This document shows, one piece after another, positions 25,143 through 36,795 of a DNA stretch of 64,000 nucleotides. Position 1 is the stretch's first letter. The number at the start of each line of letters is the position of its first letter. A program made the translations under genes and the position numbers. The stretch is from the NCBI GenBank assembly GCA_018902385.1, contig JABSSW010000037.1, positions 310,001 through 374,000 on the forward strand, in the 5' to 3' direction. The stretch comes from Physcia stellaris. Its lineage: Eukaryota; Ascomycota; Lecanoromycetes; Caliciales; Physciaceae. Under the pieces are notes generated by a model. The model saw only the letters and a program-made list of their open reading frames with translations, was not told the origin of the DNA and did no database searches.

Positions 25143-26157
25143 TTAAGACACTGCGCTATCCTCCCAGTCCACGATCTCGTCGTTGGGTTCCCGAGGTTCT
25201 TGCGCTTCGTGATACTGGATCGCATCATCGATGTAACTAAGTATCGCGCCAACGCTGTCCTCGTTTTGAACATTGAGCTGCAAGAATGAAACCATGCTGA
25301 AGTCATCTATCAAGCGCGCGACAGCCTTGTTCAGTCGTTTGAAGCTACCACCAGCCATCATCGATTCTGTCGACAGGGGATCGGCGTCGTTGTCCTCGGC
25401 AGAGATCATTGTTCGCTTGCTGTCGCTTGGGTCATCGTCGAGAAGGGAGCTGTCTGGATCAATAAAACGTCTCAATTCTCTCTTGGGTACCGAGCCTTTG
25501 ACAAGATCCATCTTGCTCAAGATATTGATATGAGGTATTTCCAGTAGAATCATAGCGCTCATGGCCGACAAAGTGCCTGCGAAGAACTTTGCTCGATCTA
25601 CCACGAATGTGGACTCAAGGAGGTAAGCTGCGCACAGGTTGACGTTAAGAGCTCCGCCTCTTGTCAAGTGCTGAACCAAATTGGGCACGACAGGAATATG
25701 TGTGTATAGTTCGATCTGACCGGGCATATCGATGACTATTAGATATTCCTCAGTCAAGGGATCAATAGCTTCGCTCAGGAAGTCTAGGTTCTCCAACAGA
25801 AACCTTGAATGACTCAGCGACAATCGTGCATTGCGGCTGCAGAATGGAGACGGTAGACATACTCAAAGCAGTATATCAAGCCCCCGTTCGGGCCTAGGCC
25901 CATTTCCTCCATGACATCTTCAAGAGAAATTAGATCCTTGATGTCCAAGTCAGGTTCATAGGCGAACTCTTCCGCCGCAGGATCGAGATTGATGTAAAAA
26001 CACGACCGTTTGTTCAATCTCAGATGCTGGATTAGGGCGGCGCAAAAAGTTGTCTGAAGCTCATGTATCAGCTATCCTAGGGCAGTGAAGGACAAGGAAA
26101 TGCGCACACCTTGCCGGCGCCGGCCGGACCCATGACAAGAGTACCAAATTTGCTCAT
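25143..26157 (-). CDS. GPN3: GPN-loop GTPase 3
   Basis: Cytoplasmic GPN-loop GTPase that, with GPN1, supports assembly and nuclear import of RNA polymerase II (and III). Three exons on the minus strand (26157-26110, 26053-25863, 25803-25143) give 299 residues. The P-loop GPAGAGKTTFC starts at residue 8 and intron 1 separates its Lys from the first Thr. The diagnostic GPN loop is in GLGPNGGLIYCFE. Switch/Walker B is IDMPGQIELYTH, and the base-specificity motif is SKMDLVKG (x-K-x-D class). An acidic insertion (DPDSSLLDDDPSD) follows, and the C terminus ends in an acidic patch (NDEIVDWEDSAVS). The GPN loop plus the ILLEIPHINILSKMDL block separates GPN3 from GPN1 and GPN2, which differ in length and tail. 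Confidence 0.93.
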
Positions 26158-26574
26158 AATTCTGGGGTGCTCGTAGCACACGTCTTAAGAAGACTCTGAT
26201 GCTCTGTCGATATGAATGCAGAGTGTATGTAAAGTCGAAAGGTAGAGATCGATCGACAGCAGGGATAGCTATCTGATTAGCGAGACTACAACTAGTGCAT
26301 TTTCACTGCGGACTCGGACTCGGAGTTTCCATTGTGAAACTGTAGACTGTAAGAAGTAAGGTATGATTATTATGGCGCAATTCGCCAAAAGCTGCGCTAA
26401 AAAATGGCAGAGCAAAGAGGGACCGAGTAGATCTCAGCGCTGACTTCTGGTACCTACATACGTAGCATTTTCAATCATCACCATCACCACCTTCTCTTCA
26501 CCCCATTCACCAATTTCTCGGATAGTTCGCAGTGTTACACAATAATACAAAGTCTAGATCACTTGTCTGCAATC
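26158..26574. other. Divergent promoter between GPN3 and SAM synthetase
   Basis: A short bidirectional promoter. It contains a pyrimidine/CA-rich tract ahead of the SAM synthetase start (about 26474-26515). No gene. Confidence 0.5.
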
Positions 26575-27979
26575 ATGGTCGGCCAGGTCAACGGAACGAA
26601 TGAGGTCAACGGAACGAACGAGGTCAACGGAACGAATGGCGTCAAAGCAGGCACATTTCTCTTCACTTCCGAGAGCGTCGGCGAAGGGCATCCTGATAAG
26701 ATAGCGTAATGCTTGCCGACATCGAAAGCTCTGTATTTTAACTCACTTCATATAGGGACCAGGTCTCAGATGCTGTTCTCGATGCCTGCCTGGCTGAGGA
26801 TCCTCTCTCCAAAGTACGTGCTCTTCCCGCACTCCGAGCTTGCCGCTAATTCGAATAGGTTGCTTGCGAGACTGCTACCAAGACCGGCATGCCAATTGAT
26901 TGTTGATGCGTATGGATTCTAATTGAAAGTAGGTATGATTATGGTTTTCGGTGAGATCACCACCAAGGCACACCTAGACTACCAGAAGATCATCCGCTCT
27001 ACCATCAAGGACATTGGATACGACAGCTCCGACAAAGGATTCGATTACAAAACCTGCAATGTCTTGGTTGCTATCGAACAGCAATCTCCAGAGATCGCGC
27101 AGGGCATACACGTCGATGAGGCTTTGGAGAAGCTTGGTGCCGGCGATCAAGGCATCATGTTTGGCTATGCCACCGACGAAACCCCAGAGTATCTCCCTAT
27201 GACTGTCCTCTTGGCACATAAGCTCAATCGAGCGATGAAGGATGCAAGACTTGATGGGACTTTGCCCTGGCTGAGACCCGATACCAAAACCCAGGTTACC
27301 GTGGAGTATGAGAATGACGGAGGTGCGGTCATACCTCGAAGGGTGGACACCGTTGTTGTCAGCGCCCAGCATAGTGAGACCATCTCTACCAAGGAGTTGA
27401 GGACGGAGATCCTCGAGAAGATCGTCAAGAAGGCCATTCCAGAGAAGTACCTTGATGAGCGGACAGTTTATCATGTGAGAAAGAGTCTTCTGGCTCGAAG
27501 CCAATGCTTACACTTAGCAGATCCAACCATCGGGCATGTTTGTTATTGGCGGACCTCAAGGCGATGCCGGTCTTACGGGCCGGAAAATTATCGTCGATAC
27601 ATACGGTGGCTGGGGTGCTCATGGTGGTGGAGCATTCTCTGGCAAAGATTATTCGAAAGTCGACAGATCTGCTGCCTACCTTGCACGCTGGATTGCGAAA
27701 TCCCTTGTACATGCCAAACTGGCCCGTCGTGCGCTTGTCCAGCTTTCCTATGCCATTGGAGTGGCGGAGCCGCTCTCCATGTTTGTCGAGACTTACGGTA
27801 CCTCTGACCGGAGCTCGGAAGAGCTAGTCGAAATCATTAAACAGAATTTCGATATGCGACCTGGTGTTATTGTAAAGGAGCTGGATCTCCTAAGGCCGAT
27901 ATATTGCCAGACGGCTAAGAACGGTCATTTCACCGACCAAAGTTTCACATGGGAGAAACCCAAAGAATTGAAACTATAG
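26575..27979 (+). CDS. S-adenosylmethionine synthetase (methionine adenosyltransferase)
   Basis: Makes S-adenosylmethionine from methionine and ATP in the cytosol. Five exons (26575-26705, 26756-26813, 26859-26886, 26933-27474, 27521-27979) give 405 residues. Conserved motifs: [20 protein letters not shown] (N-terminal ATP and Mg site), [15 protein letters not shown] (signature 1), [10 protein letters not shown] and [19 protein letters not shown] (signature 2). The third intron (26887-26932, 46 nt) has no usable GT. The only junction that restores [11 protein letters not shown] is GC-AG, beginning GCATGC. The N terminus has an 18-bp tandem repeat (three units of VNGT-N-E/G) before the conserved core, which homologs lack or carry in other forms. 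The close call is secure. The exact third junction rests on family conservation. Confidence 0.95.
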
Positions 27980-30900
27980 ACGACATCACGACAATTCCGA
28001 CGACCGTTACGAGAGATACCACCATAGCGCTTTGTTTTCAACAACTCAAAGCGTAGCTGTTCATTGAAGGCGCACGGCGGCGGTCAAAAGTTTGCATAAT
28101 TCAACATAGATCACTAGATCAGAGATGATGGCAACATCTTTGAGGACACTGTAGGTATGTGTTTGGGGGATATGATGTATCATTTCAAGCTTGAATGGAG
28201 CTACAGAGGGAGCACAGAGTACTTCAACAAGAGTGAGTATTCAACACATCAACAATGCTCGATGTTCATAAAGACAACCTAGAGGACTAGATAGCTCCGA
28301 AAGCCAGCTAGGGCGGACCCGTTCTAATCGCTTCTCAGTACCTATTTCTCTCCAGTTGGCAACAAGCGGACGGAAAGCACATTCAGCACCACACCAACTG
28401 AAACGTGCATTGACCGGTTCAACAGCGGCACGAGCCTTAGTCATGTAGGTTTTCGCACTGGCATACACTAGTATTCCCGTGATGGTGCGCACTGTGCAGG
28501 TCTCAGTAAGTTTGACTACCAGCCACTATGCCAATTGTTCAGGTTATCTCCAATTCCCCCTTCCACAGCACATGTACCCTTTGATTGATGGCGTGCGGCT
28601 CTTGTTCTCGTAACCCTTTCAAGGACTTGTAGGCGAGATCATCCAGAAAAGGGCCGGCCCCTCTCTTCGGACCTGACCGAGCCGACTTGCTGCGGCCAGT
28701 CCATGGGATATGAAACAACCTGTCAAGCCATAATGGCTGAAACACGGCTTTGATTGAGACCCGATACGAGTAAGTAGTGCACTGTATAAGCTGGTCTTGC
28801 CGTCATTATCATTTTATCCTTTTCCACGGAGCCAATGGATCTCAAGGTCCTTCATGCACAGGGATATTCGAACGACAGCAGTTACATCGTATGTACTTTA
28901 TGTTTGACCTCTAACACGTGACATCTTACCACCGAGAGTGTGCTAACAAACACTGATTGCGGGAACACAGGCGAGACAGGCTACAGACGAGAGCTTGAGA
29001 AAGAAATACGGTTTCAAGTTCGAAATAGATATTTACTTATTCTGCAACCCGGCATATGAAGCCACCAGACTGAAACGGATCAAAGCACGCTGGCAGCGCG
29101 AGTATGTGCCATTCTATATCATGCTTAATAATCGGGTAATGGTGGCCGAAGCACAGATAGTGTGCGTGCACTCGAGCAATATCTCTGTGTTCCCGGCTGT
29201 ATGGCACACTAAGTAAGCATCCCGTGGGCCGGCATACACTATGTTCTCTTTTCCGGGACGACAAGGCAAAGTGAACCACTCGTTGCCCGTTTACGAGTTG
29301 TTAGGCTGTAGACCTAACCAACTGGCAACGACGTATTCGTACGAGTGCAGACAAAACCACGCCGTATGCCACTACTACCGTGTACGTAGCGAGACCCTCG
29401 TGCATCAAACAGGACGGATGATGAAGGAACTCCACAGCACTGACAGGCTGGAGCGATAAGGTAAGACATGCCTCGGCCTTGCTCTGTTGTCGTCTCAGGA
29501 TCCGTTGAGTGGAAACAATGGTGCTAGCTGTTCTGGACCCTCGGATCAATCATCATCGTGCATTCACTGGTTCTCCAATGGTGCCTTTCGGTCGCCCGGT
29601 ACAGTTCTTCTTACGAATGCATCTGTCGTCGAGTCATGAGTAGCGGCCGTATGAAACTGGTGGACATGTTGACTACGACTGCAACGAAGTAAGTAACGGC
29701 ACTCGCGTTGACCCCAAGAGTCGTAACGAGTGTACTCCAAAGATTCCTCATTTCTCCGAACGATCGACAAATCGGTGCAAGCCAAGCAGATCGCAAAGTC
29801 GAAGAGTAGCCAATAATCGTCGCGAGCAGTTGAAGCAGCCTCGCTGGGTGCATTTGGCCAACATAAGACGATCAGTGGGCGGGACAGAAGCAGCGACATT
29901 GTGGCGCAAGCATCGAGCTGTTAACGGGTAGACGGAGTCTAGGCCACCCACACATGATATTATTATTATGTATTGGTCGACTGGAGCAAATCAGCCAACG
30001 ATATTGTTCATGGACGACCTGTGCCGGCCTTGCCTATCGCGTCATTCCCGTTCATCGCTCCCCAGTCGAGCTTGTAGATCTGAGCCGGGGGTCGTCATGA
30101 TTACCGCTTGATTTACGAGTACCATCAGCTGTCGCCTTATCGTCCCATTCGGTGTTGCTTTCTAGTCCTGTCGCTGTGAGTGCCGCTGCCAAAGGTCATC
30201 CTGACCACGATTCCTGACGGATGACCTCGCAGCATGAACACATGACCGTCGAGCTCGATAGCGTTGTGCACATTCGCTGGCGGCTATAGCGACTAATCAT
30301 GCTGTGTTGGTTCCGAGGAAGTTTTAAGGTCGAGTCAGACAGGCAAGGGAAACCCAGGAGAGCTGCAAGCACGAGTGCACGTTCTTCCTGTCTCTCCCAC
30401 GAGCTTTCCGGCTTGATGCAGATTAATGCGGGATCGTGCATTTTGCAGACTGCACGCTGCCCGTGTATGATATCAAGCCTTCCTTTTAGCAACCAGACCC
30501 CCATTCCCAACTCGCAAGCCTCCTAGAGTACGATGATCCTGCCAACGTTTTGTTGCCAGTCCATCAGAGTTATTATTGGACGTCTCGAGTCTGCTTTGCG
30601 AGCAGGCCCCCAAGGATTACTGTCTTAGTCACCCCAGTCCTCCGTGACAGCCCTGCATTATTATTGCATCCCGCAGCCATCTATCTGGAATTTGACGCTT
30701 AGGATCGTCGGCGAGTCAGCAAGTCCGAGAAGGCAGTCGCCCACTGCCCGTAAGAGGTAAACAGTTGCTCAAGCGGCCGTGATTTCCAGCAAAAGCATGC
30801 CTTGCCTTGCCTTCCGTCAGCCTGCTTTCGGCCCAGCACTCGCTTAGTGAGCACGCCTCTCGCCAGCTTGATATCTCCAGTCCAGGCCATGCACTGAACA

Positions 30901-31552
30901 GGCAGAGGCATATGTACGCTCCTGCACCGTCTCGCTTCTGCGCAGACAGCGCAGCGAATAACAGTCTAACTGGAGATCTTGTTGCCGATCGCGTCTGCCT
31001 CCCCCCGTACCGACTAGTAACAAAGTGGTCTAAAGGTCCTACCATCCCCCGTGAGCCCAAGACCCGGCCGTAGTCTGCGTACTGAAGCGTTGCACCCCTC
31101 TTGTTCTTGTCGCAGCGAACGATTGGGGCAAATCGGCGCAGGCCACCACATCCAGCCTTTACGGCTCCCCGCGACCTTGCATCTACACCAACGTCGCATG
31201 GACCACCTCACGTCTACGCGTACTCCTAATCCAATCGCAACGATTTACAGACCAGTCTTGACTGCTTGAACGTCGCACTTTCGGTCCCACCTTGAATTTA
31301 AGGTACAGCAGGGCCCGGGAAGAGGGGTCTAACCTTCCGCTTTGCAAACGATTCGCGCCGGGAGCAGCCTGCATGCAACGTCTCGCGCCGCTGTCCGTTC
31401 ACCGTCACCGATTTCTTCAGCATCCCACCTGGATAGCTCCGCCAGACAGGCTCTCGCCAACCACCTGCTCTGCGTCGCCTCGTTGCGCCGGTGCGACGAC
31501 TGCCTGACGGTCGCCGCCGCCGTCCCAGCCTCGGCGCAAGCGATCGGTGGCT
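27980..31552. other. Gene-poor stretch of 3.6 kb
   Basis: Holds the possible small spliced gene at 28835-29216 (listed separately). Otherwise it has only short ORFs on both strands without motifs. The segment 30700-31550 is GC-rich and pyrimidine-biased, and may include promoter and leader of RSC7. No tRNA, rRNA or clear transposon was found by eye. Confidence 0.4.
28835..29216 (+). CDS. Possible small spliced gene or gene remnant, function unknown
   Basis: Two exons join cleanly in frame: 28835-28888 and 28971-29216. The intron has a strong donor (GTATGT), a GCTAACA branch site and an ACACAG end, giving 99 residues starting MDLKVLHAQGYSNDSSY and continuing with ATDESLRKKYGFKFEIDIYLF. I do not recognise a family. 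Support is the quality of the splice signals and the continuous frame across them. Against it are the short length and the isolated position in a gene-poor region. It could be the 5' fragment of a decayed gene. Confidence 0.35.
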
Positions 31553-33815
31553 ATGTACTCGGCCTCTCCGCATCCAGTGGTAACGACGTCGATGAATGGC
31601 ATGGGAGGTGGTATAATAGATGGCTCGGGTACCATCGACCCGGCAGCGCTGAACACACCAGGTAACCTGACGCTTCCTTTTAAACGAGTTCGCTTCAGAG
31701 GCACGTCGCTGCTCTATTAGCGATCCACTGTCGGAATTGTGGGGCGAAGTAGCTACAGGGTTCTATCTATAATGCCATACGCGCAATCCTTTTTGGTGTT
31801 TCGACTGACGCGGGCGCTTTGACATGTAGTTTCCGCCATCCCGAACTCGTCATCATCGAATAATGCATCCAAGGCAAACCCACGGGGAATTAAGAGAAGC
31901 AGGTCGCCGGAGCAGATTACAGATGTACCACTTGACGATGGTATGTATTAGCTCCGTCTGCGATCTGCCGTCTGTGGGAGGTCACCAGCACAAATATCTT
32001 CCGATTGGATTCCTCCAGTATTACGACCATGGAACGCTGACATTGTGCGGAAGATACAGATGACAAGCCCAGGAAGCGCGGCAGGCCCCCGAAGACCAAG
32101 GGCGGTGGAGTTTCGGAGAGCCCAACGCAAGTGCCACAAACACTCCCTTCTCAGGTGCGGACACCCCAGCAGCAAACGCAGAGCCTACCCCAGCAGGCAA
32201 ACAACAGCCCTTCTCAAACCTCACCGCCCAAGGCGACGCCTACCAAAACCGTACTCAAGGCTTTACCAACTGTCAGAGATCATACAACCGATCAATTGAG
32301 TCAAGATGGCGACGAATACATTCCTCGCGAACACGATGAGGCTGGAGAGAAGAAGGTCTCTCCGATGGGTCATCCTTTGGAAGGGCGCCAATACAAGTGC
32401 AGGACGTTCTATGTGCCGAACAGAGGCGAAAAATTGTTCATGTTAGCCACAGAGTGTGCCAGAGTGCTGAACTATCGAGACTCGTATCTACTCTTCAACA
32501 AAAATCGATCTTTGTACAAGATAATTGCTTCTCAACCAGAAAAGGATGACCTTATCAGTCAAGAGATCCTTCCCTACTCCTACCGATCACGCCAGATCGC
32601 AATAGTAACGGCCAAATCCATGTTTCGTCAATTTGGTAGCAGGGTCATTCAGGATGGAAGGCGCGTTCGAGATGATTATTGGGAAGCCAAAGCCCGAAAG
32701 CAAGGATTTACCGAGGAAGACGCTGCAGGTGAAAAGCGGCCTGGGGCGGCGAAAGCAAGGGATGCGGCTGCCGCGGAAGCAGTCCAGAATGCTGGGGTTG
32801 CAGGACTGGGTCATCCAGATATCATCTATGGCAGTGGCCCTTTGGATCATAATGGACAGCCTCAAAGTTTGCAGCCAGCAATGGGATCCCATATGCCAGC
32901 AACTCTGGCTCCACTCCCAATGATCATACCCTCAGATGACAGGGGATTGCGGGATTACGGGACTGGAGGAACACCTCGACCCAGGCAGGAGATGACTGGC
33001 CCTCCCTACCAGGATCGCACTCAACCCACGTCCGCTACTGAGATTATGCATCAAGCATCCACCACCTCTGAGCTTAACAAGACCTTCAATGAGCAGAGAA
33101 AGCTCAGAGGGAATTTACTCATAGACAATTGGCATAGACCTCACGAGGTCCCTGTTTCTACTCCTCAGCAACCGCTCGAATCAAGCCCCGTCACTACTCA
33201 GTCTTTACAATCACCCCAAGCTTCAAGAGCTATGATCAATACAGGTCCACAGCAGATGCTGCAACACCAGTCATCCCAAATGATGAGCCCTCAGCCATAC
33301 TCTCAGCAACCGCACCCTGGTAATCCGATCTCTCAATCTCCACGGGGCGTCCATCAAGCGATGCGCCCTGAGCAGTTGCAACACCGTAGCTCAGCACTAT
33401 CCTACGCTCCAGGACCCCCAGGCCAGGGCTCACCTTATGGGTATCCACAGTCTTCTAGTGCTTGGGGTCAGCCGCCCCTCAACCACAACAATCGCCTATT
33501 GCAAGTCATCATAACCTACCACAGTATAGCCCATCCCACCAGCAAAGCTCACACCCCCCGCAATCTCCGCATCAATCCTCTCAACTGCACCACCCCCAAA
33601 GCAGTAGCTCCATGCACAGCGGCATGGGCTACCAGAACATCCCCACCGGGATGAACCCTTCAAGTTACCCAGCCATGAGAAGTATGTACCAGCAGCCATC
33701 CCCAAGTCCGCAGCAGTACATGCAACCGACGACTGCGGCGCAACAGGGGGGTATGCAGGGCTGGGCTCCACCTCCCCAACAAGGGCAACAGAACAATTGG
33801 CCTCATGGCTATTGA
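31553..33815 (+). CDS. RSC complex subunit Rsc7/Npl6-like (CRC subunit family), frame broken once
   Basis: Chromatin-remodelling subunit of the Rsc7/Swp82 family, part of RSC/SWI-SNF type nucleosome remodellers. Exons: 31553-31661, 31830-31940 and 32060 onward. They encode an N-terminal Gly/Ser region, a basic AT-hook-like KPRKRGRPPKTK, then the conserved domain from GRQYKCRTFYVPNRGEKLFMLATECARVL through QIAIVTAKSMFRQFGSRVIQDGRRVRDDYWE, and a long Gln/Pro/Ser-rich tail. Near 33472-33478 the frame changes. The upstream frame runs on without similarity, while the frame one base earlier continues the Q/P-rich tail to TGA at 33815. One missing C in GCCGCCCCTC would explain it. A weak 86-nt intron (33386-33471) is an alternative. 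ATG 31592 is another possible start. About 658 residues if continuous. Confidence 0.85.
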
Positions 33816-34889
33816 GTAATCCGAGATGATTGCGTTTGGTGCAACGCAGCCGCGAATCAGGACATCACTATTTCTTCTCCGGATAAACACGAAACTATCC
33901 TCCATGTATTGGGATCCAGTATGTCATTTTCATTGTCGTTCGTTGTCCGCGACCTTCTCACGGAGTGGATGACCAGGCACACAACAAGACCTCAAGGAAG
34001 GAGTCCCAAGGCGTTTGTTTGAAAGCAAGCATCCACCTGCCTATACTCACATTGCAAGGCGTTCGAAGACATCTCTCATATCTTAGACGGGATTATATCA
34101 TAAGGGTTGCATCGCTCTGCTTTCCTCTCACCAATTGAGAGACCATTGAGGACCTTTACACACGGCGCAGGGTTTTCGCCAGTGATGTGTATTTCATTCT
34201 TCTTATTCTTTTTCTTCGGCATACATACTTTATTGTAATAGGGTTTCTGTAGCAAAGTCTTGGTTGAAAAGGGTGATACTGTGAGCTCCGAGGTCATGTG
34301 GGCATGCATGGCGAAGATGTTTGGAGGAACGGTCTTATATATATGTTTGACTACGCATTGAACGTACGTATTTGTGAGGATGCCCATTGGACGGAGCATT
34401 GCGCATTGCGCTACCACATATGCGCGATCTGAGTTGCGAGAAGGTTACGGCTGGGTGTTCAGTAGTATCCAATCGCGATGGTACTCTATGTACTGTTGCT
34501 AGAATGCTCTAGGTATGAGTGTAATACAGGTACCTCTTGACTTGTGACCTCTTCAATGATGAAGGAGCACGTGACATTCTTGGCTGCTTTCCTTTAGTAT
34601 CCGACGTCCGTGTTGCGGACTTATACTATGTATCGTTGCTTTGACCATGAAGAAACAATAAATGGTACAGAAGCTCAGGAATATTCACGCTGCAACCGGA
34701 CTCTGACGTGTAAGGACTGCTTTCGGGAGATCGGCTTGCCGTGATGCGAGCTTGTCTTGCAGTGACTTCGTAGTGGCAAAACGTCTCTCTCCTGAGTTTG
34801 CGCTCCTAATTCCGGTCAGAGTTGCTTTTTGGCAGCTTGAAGAAGGTTGGAGTTCTTTCTGCACGGTTTTATAAATTTCAACCATCAGT
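33816..34889. other. Intergenic region
   Basis: The 3' UTR of RSC7 and the promoter of the pyranose dehydrogenase. ORFs on the minus strand (34076-34417, and 34685-35263 shadowing the dehydrogenase) show no domain. A CACGTG palindrome occurs at 34568-34573. No RNA gene or repeat seen. Confidence 0.45.
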
Positions 34890-36587
34890 ATGTTCACATT
34901 TACGACATCCCACCAGTTGGCTTGTGCCACTTTTCTGGCAGCTGCTGTAATTCCGGTCTTTGCTGCTACTGGCTGTTCCACCACCCTAGCACCCAAGAAC
35001 TCCGTACGGCCCACGGTTGCCTCCGGATATCGTATGGCCTTAGTAGCTACAGGTCTGACCAAACCCCGTTCTATACAATTTGATTCTGCGGGCAACCTAT
35101 TGGTTGTCGAGTCAAGCAAGGGAATAACCAACCTTGCTTTCCAGGATGACGGGGGGGTATGCTTGTCAGTCAAGCGCCGAAAAACGGTCATCGATGCTGG
35201 TGAGGTGCGTATATCACTGAGGTACACAGTAGCCTTTGCACTGAGATTATTAAGTTGAACCATGGACTGGCGTTATCTGCAGACGGGAGAACACTTTACG
35301 CCTCCTCGCCAGAGGCAGCTTATTCATGGGCTTATGATCCGGAGTCATCCGCCGTAGGAGACAAAAACAGGACTCTGGTGGCGGGGATGACCACTGAGGA
35401 TCACACTACCCGCACCTTGCTGCTATCACAAAAAGCCGATAACCTCCTCCTGATCAGCCGGGGTAGTACGTCCAATATCGACATGCTGGCCGAGGACCTG
35501 TCGTCAGGTCATAGTCAGATTAAAGCATTTGACCTCAACAATGTCATGGATTCGGCTTATCAATTCGATACTGAAGGGCTGAGGCTCGGTTGGGGTCTCC
35601 GTAATTCTGTGGGGGTTGCGGAGCATCCAGACACTGGCGGGATATATTCTGTGGAGAATTCGGTAGATCAAATTATGCGCGAAGGCAGAGATGTCCATCA
35701 AGACAATCCTGGTGAGGAAATGGTAAAGACAATCCACCCATCTCCCATCTGAAGTTGCACAGAGAGACTAAGATTACCAGAACTTCCATGGATATCTCAA
35801 CGGTACAAAGTATGCTCCTCAAGGGAGCAATTATGGTTATCCTCATTGCTTTGCTGCATGGGCTCCCTCAAACCTCCCCCAGAACTCCAATTTAACAGTA
35901 GGGAGTAATTTTGCCATGGGCGACCAAAACAGTACGATTAACGACACTTTTTGTTCTCAACAGACACCTCCAAGGTTGACTTTCCAAGCACATATGGTAA
36001 TTCTCTCGTTTATCGTTTCACTCCCTTGTATCATGTAATCGCGAGTCCCTGCCTCAGGGTACAAGCTTCGTTCCTCGAAGGGACCAGGATTTTGTCGTTT
36101 GAGGCCTGTCTAAGCCCATCAGGCATCATTCAAATGCAATGCTAATTGAAGATTTACTTAGGCACCTCTTGACTTGAAGTTCAACAACAGTGCTTCCGAG
36201 GCATGGGTCACGTTCCATGGTAGTTGGGATCGTTCCGACCCTGTTGGTTATAAGCTGTCTGTAATTCCATTCGAGAATGGTGAGCCAATAGCAGCGCCAG
36301 ACAACAATACCGCCACGACAGACATCTTTTGGAACATGGATAACTCCATCTGTCCCCAGCACTGTTTCAGGCCTGTCGGCATTGCTTTCGATGCCCATGG
36401 GCGACTATTTGTAAGCTCAGACGCTACTGGGGAAATATATGTCATCGACAGAGAAACTTTATCGGATGGCGTAGAGTCGTCCGGAACTCCAAGTGCTGCC
36501 AGTCCGAGCCCTACATCTGGCGCTGCCAGGGAGAGAGGTTTGACTGTACTGTTTCTAGCATTCATACAGCTGTGTCTTTTTGTATGA
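34890..36587 (+). CDS. Secreted PQQ-dependent pyranose/sorbosone dehydrogenase-like protein (AA12 type)
   Basis: Quinoprotein oxidoreductase of the glucose/sorbosone dehydrogenase beta-propeller class, in fungi classed as AA12 pyranose dehydrogenases acting outside the cell. Four exons (34890-35204, 35255-35722, 35781-35996, 36162-36587) give 474 residues. Seen: a signal peptide (about residues 1-26), blade motifs GLTKPRSIQFDSAGNLLVVE, LNHGLALSADGRTLYASS, GLRNSVGVAEHPDTGGIYSVEN, EEMNFHGYLNGT, SNYGYPHCFAAWAP, AWVTFHGSWDRSDPVGYKL and HCFRPVGIAFDAHGRLFVSSD. A Ser/Thr/Pro linker and a C-terminal hydrophobic stretch (LTVLFLAFIQLCLFV) suggest a GPI anchor, so it is probably cell-surface bound. The last intron is long (165 nt). 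No cytochrome or carbohydrate-binding domain is attached. The substrate is inferred from family only. Confidence 0.85.
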
Positions 36588-36759
36588 ACAAAGAATGCAG
36601 CCGAGCCAGCCTCCACCTTGTACAGACAATCCATCCTTCCTTCGAGGACTTAAGAGGGCTTAAGGGGGCCTGAGCGCAGAAGTCTCTAGCAGGCGATAGC
36701 TCAGTCTATATGAATCCGGCTTCAGTGTCACGATATCAGGATCGGCAGGTTTCCACTCC

Positions 36760-36795
36760 ATATTCGACGAATATCGATGAATATCGACGAAAATC
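36760..36795 (+). repeat. Short tandem repeat, about 10-bp period
   Basis: Units ATATTCGACGA, ATATCGATGA and ATATCGACGA follow each other directly. Simple degenerate repeat, function unlikely. Confidence 0.5.

Noticed and set aside
28680-28700. CCATGGGATA, which equals the right terminus of the MITE-like family
   Set aside because: The adjoining 150 bases show none of the family core, so this is a chance match to the end motif.
28241-28745. Two minus-strand ORFs that might be exons of one gene
   Set aside because: No GT-AG junction joins them in frame and neither has recognisable content.
34685-35263. A 192-codon minus-strand ORF opposite the pyranose dehydrogenase
   Set aside because: Antisense shadow of exon 1 of the dehydrogenase and its promoter. 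The plus strand has the signal peptide and propeller motifs.
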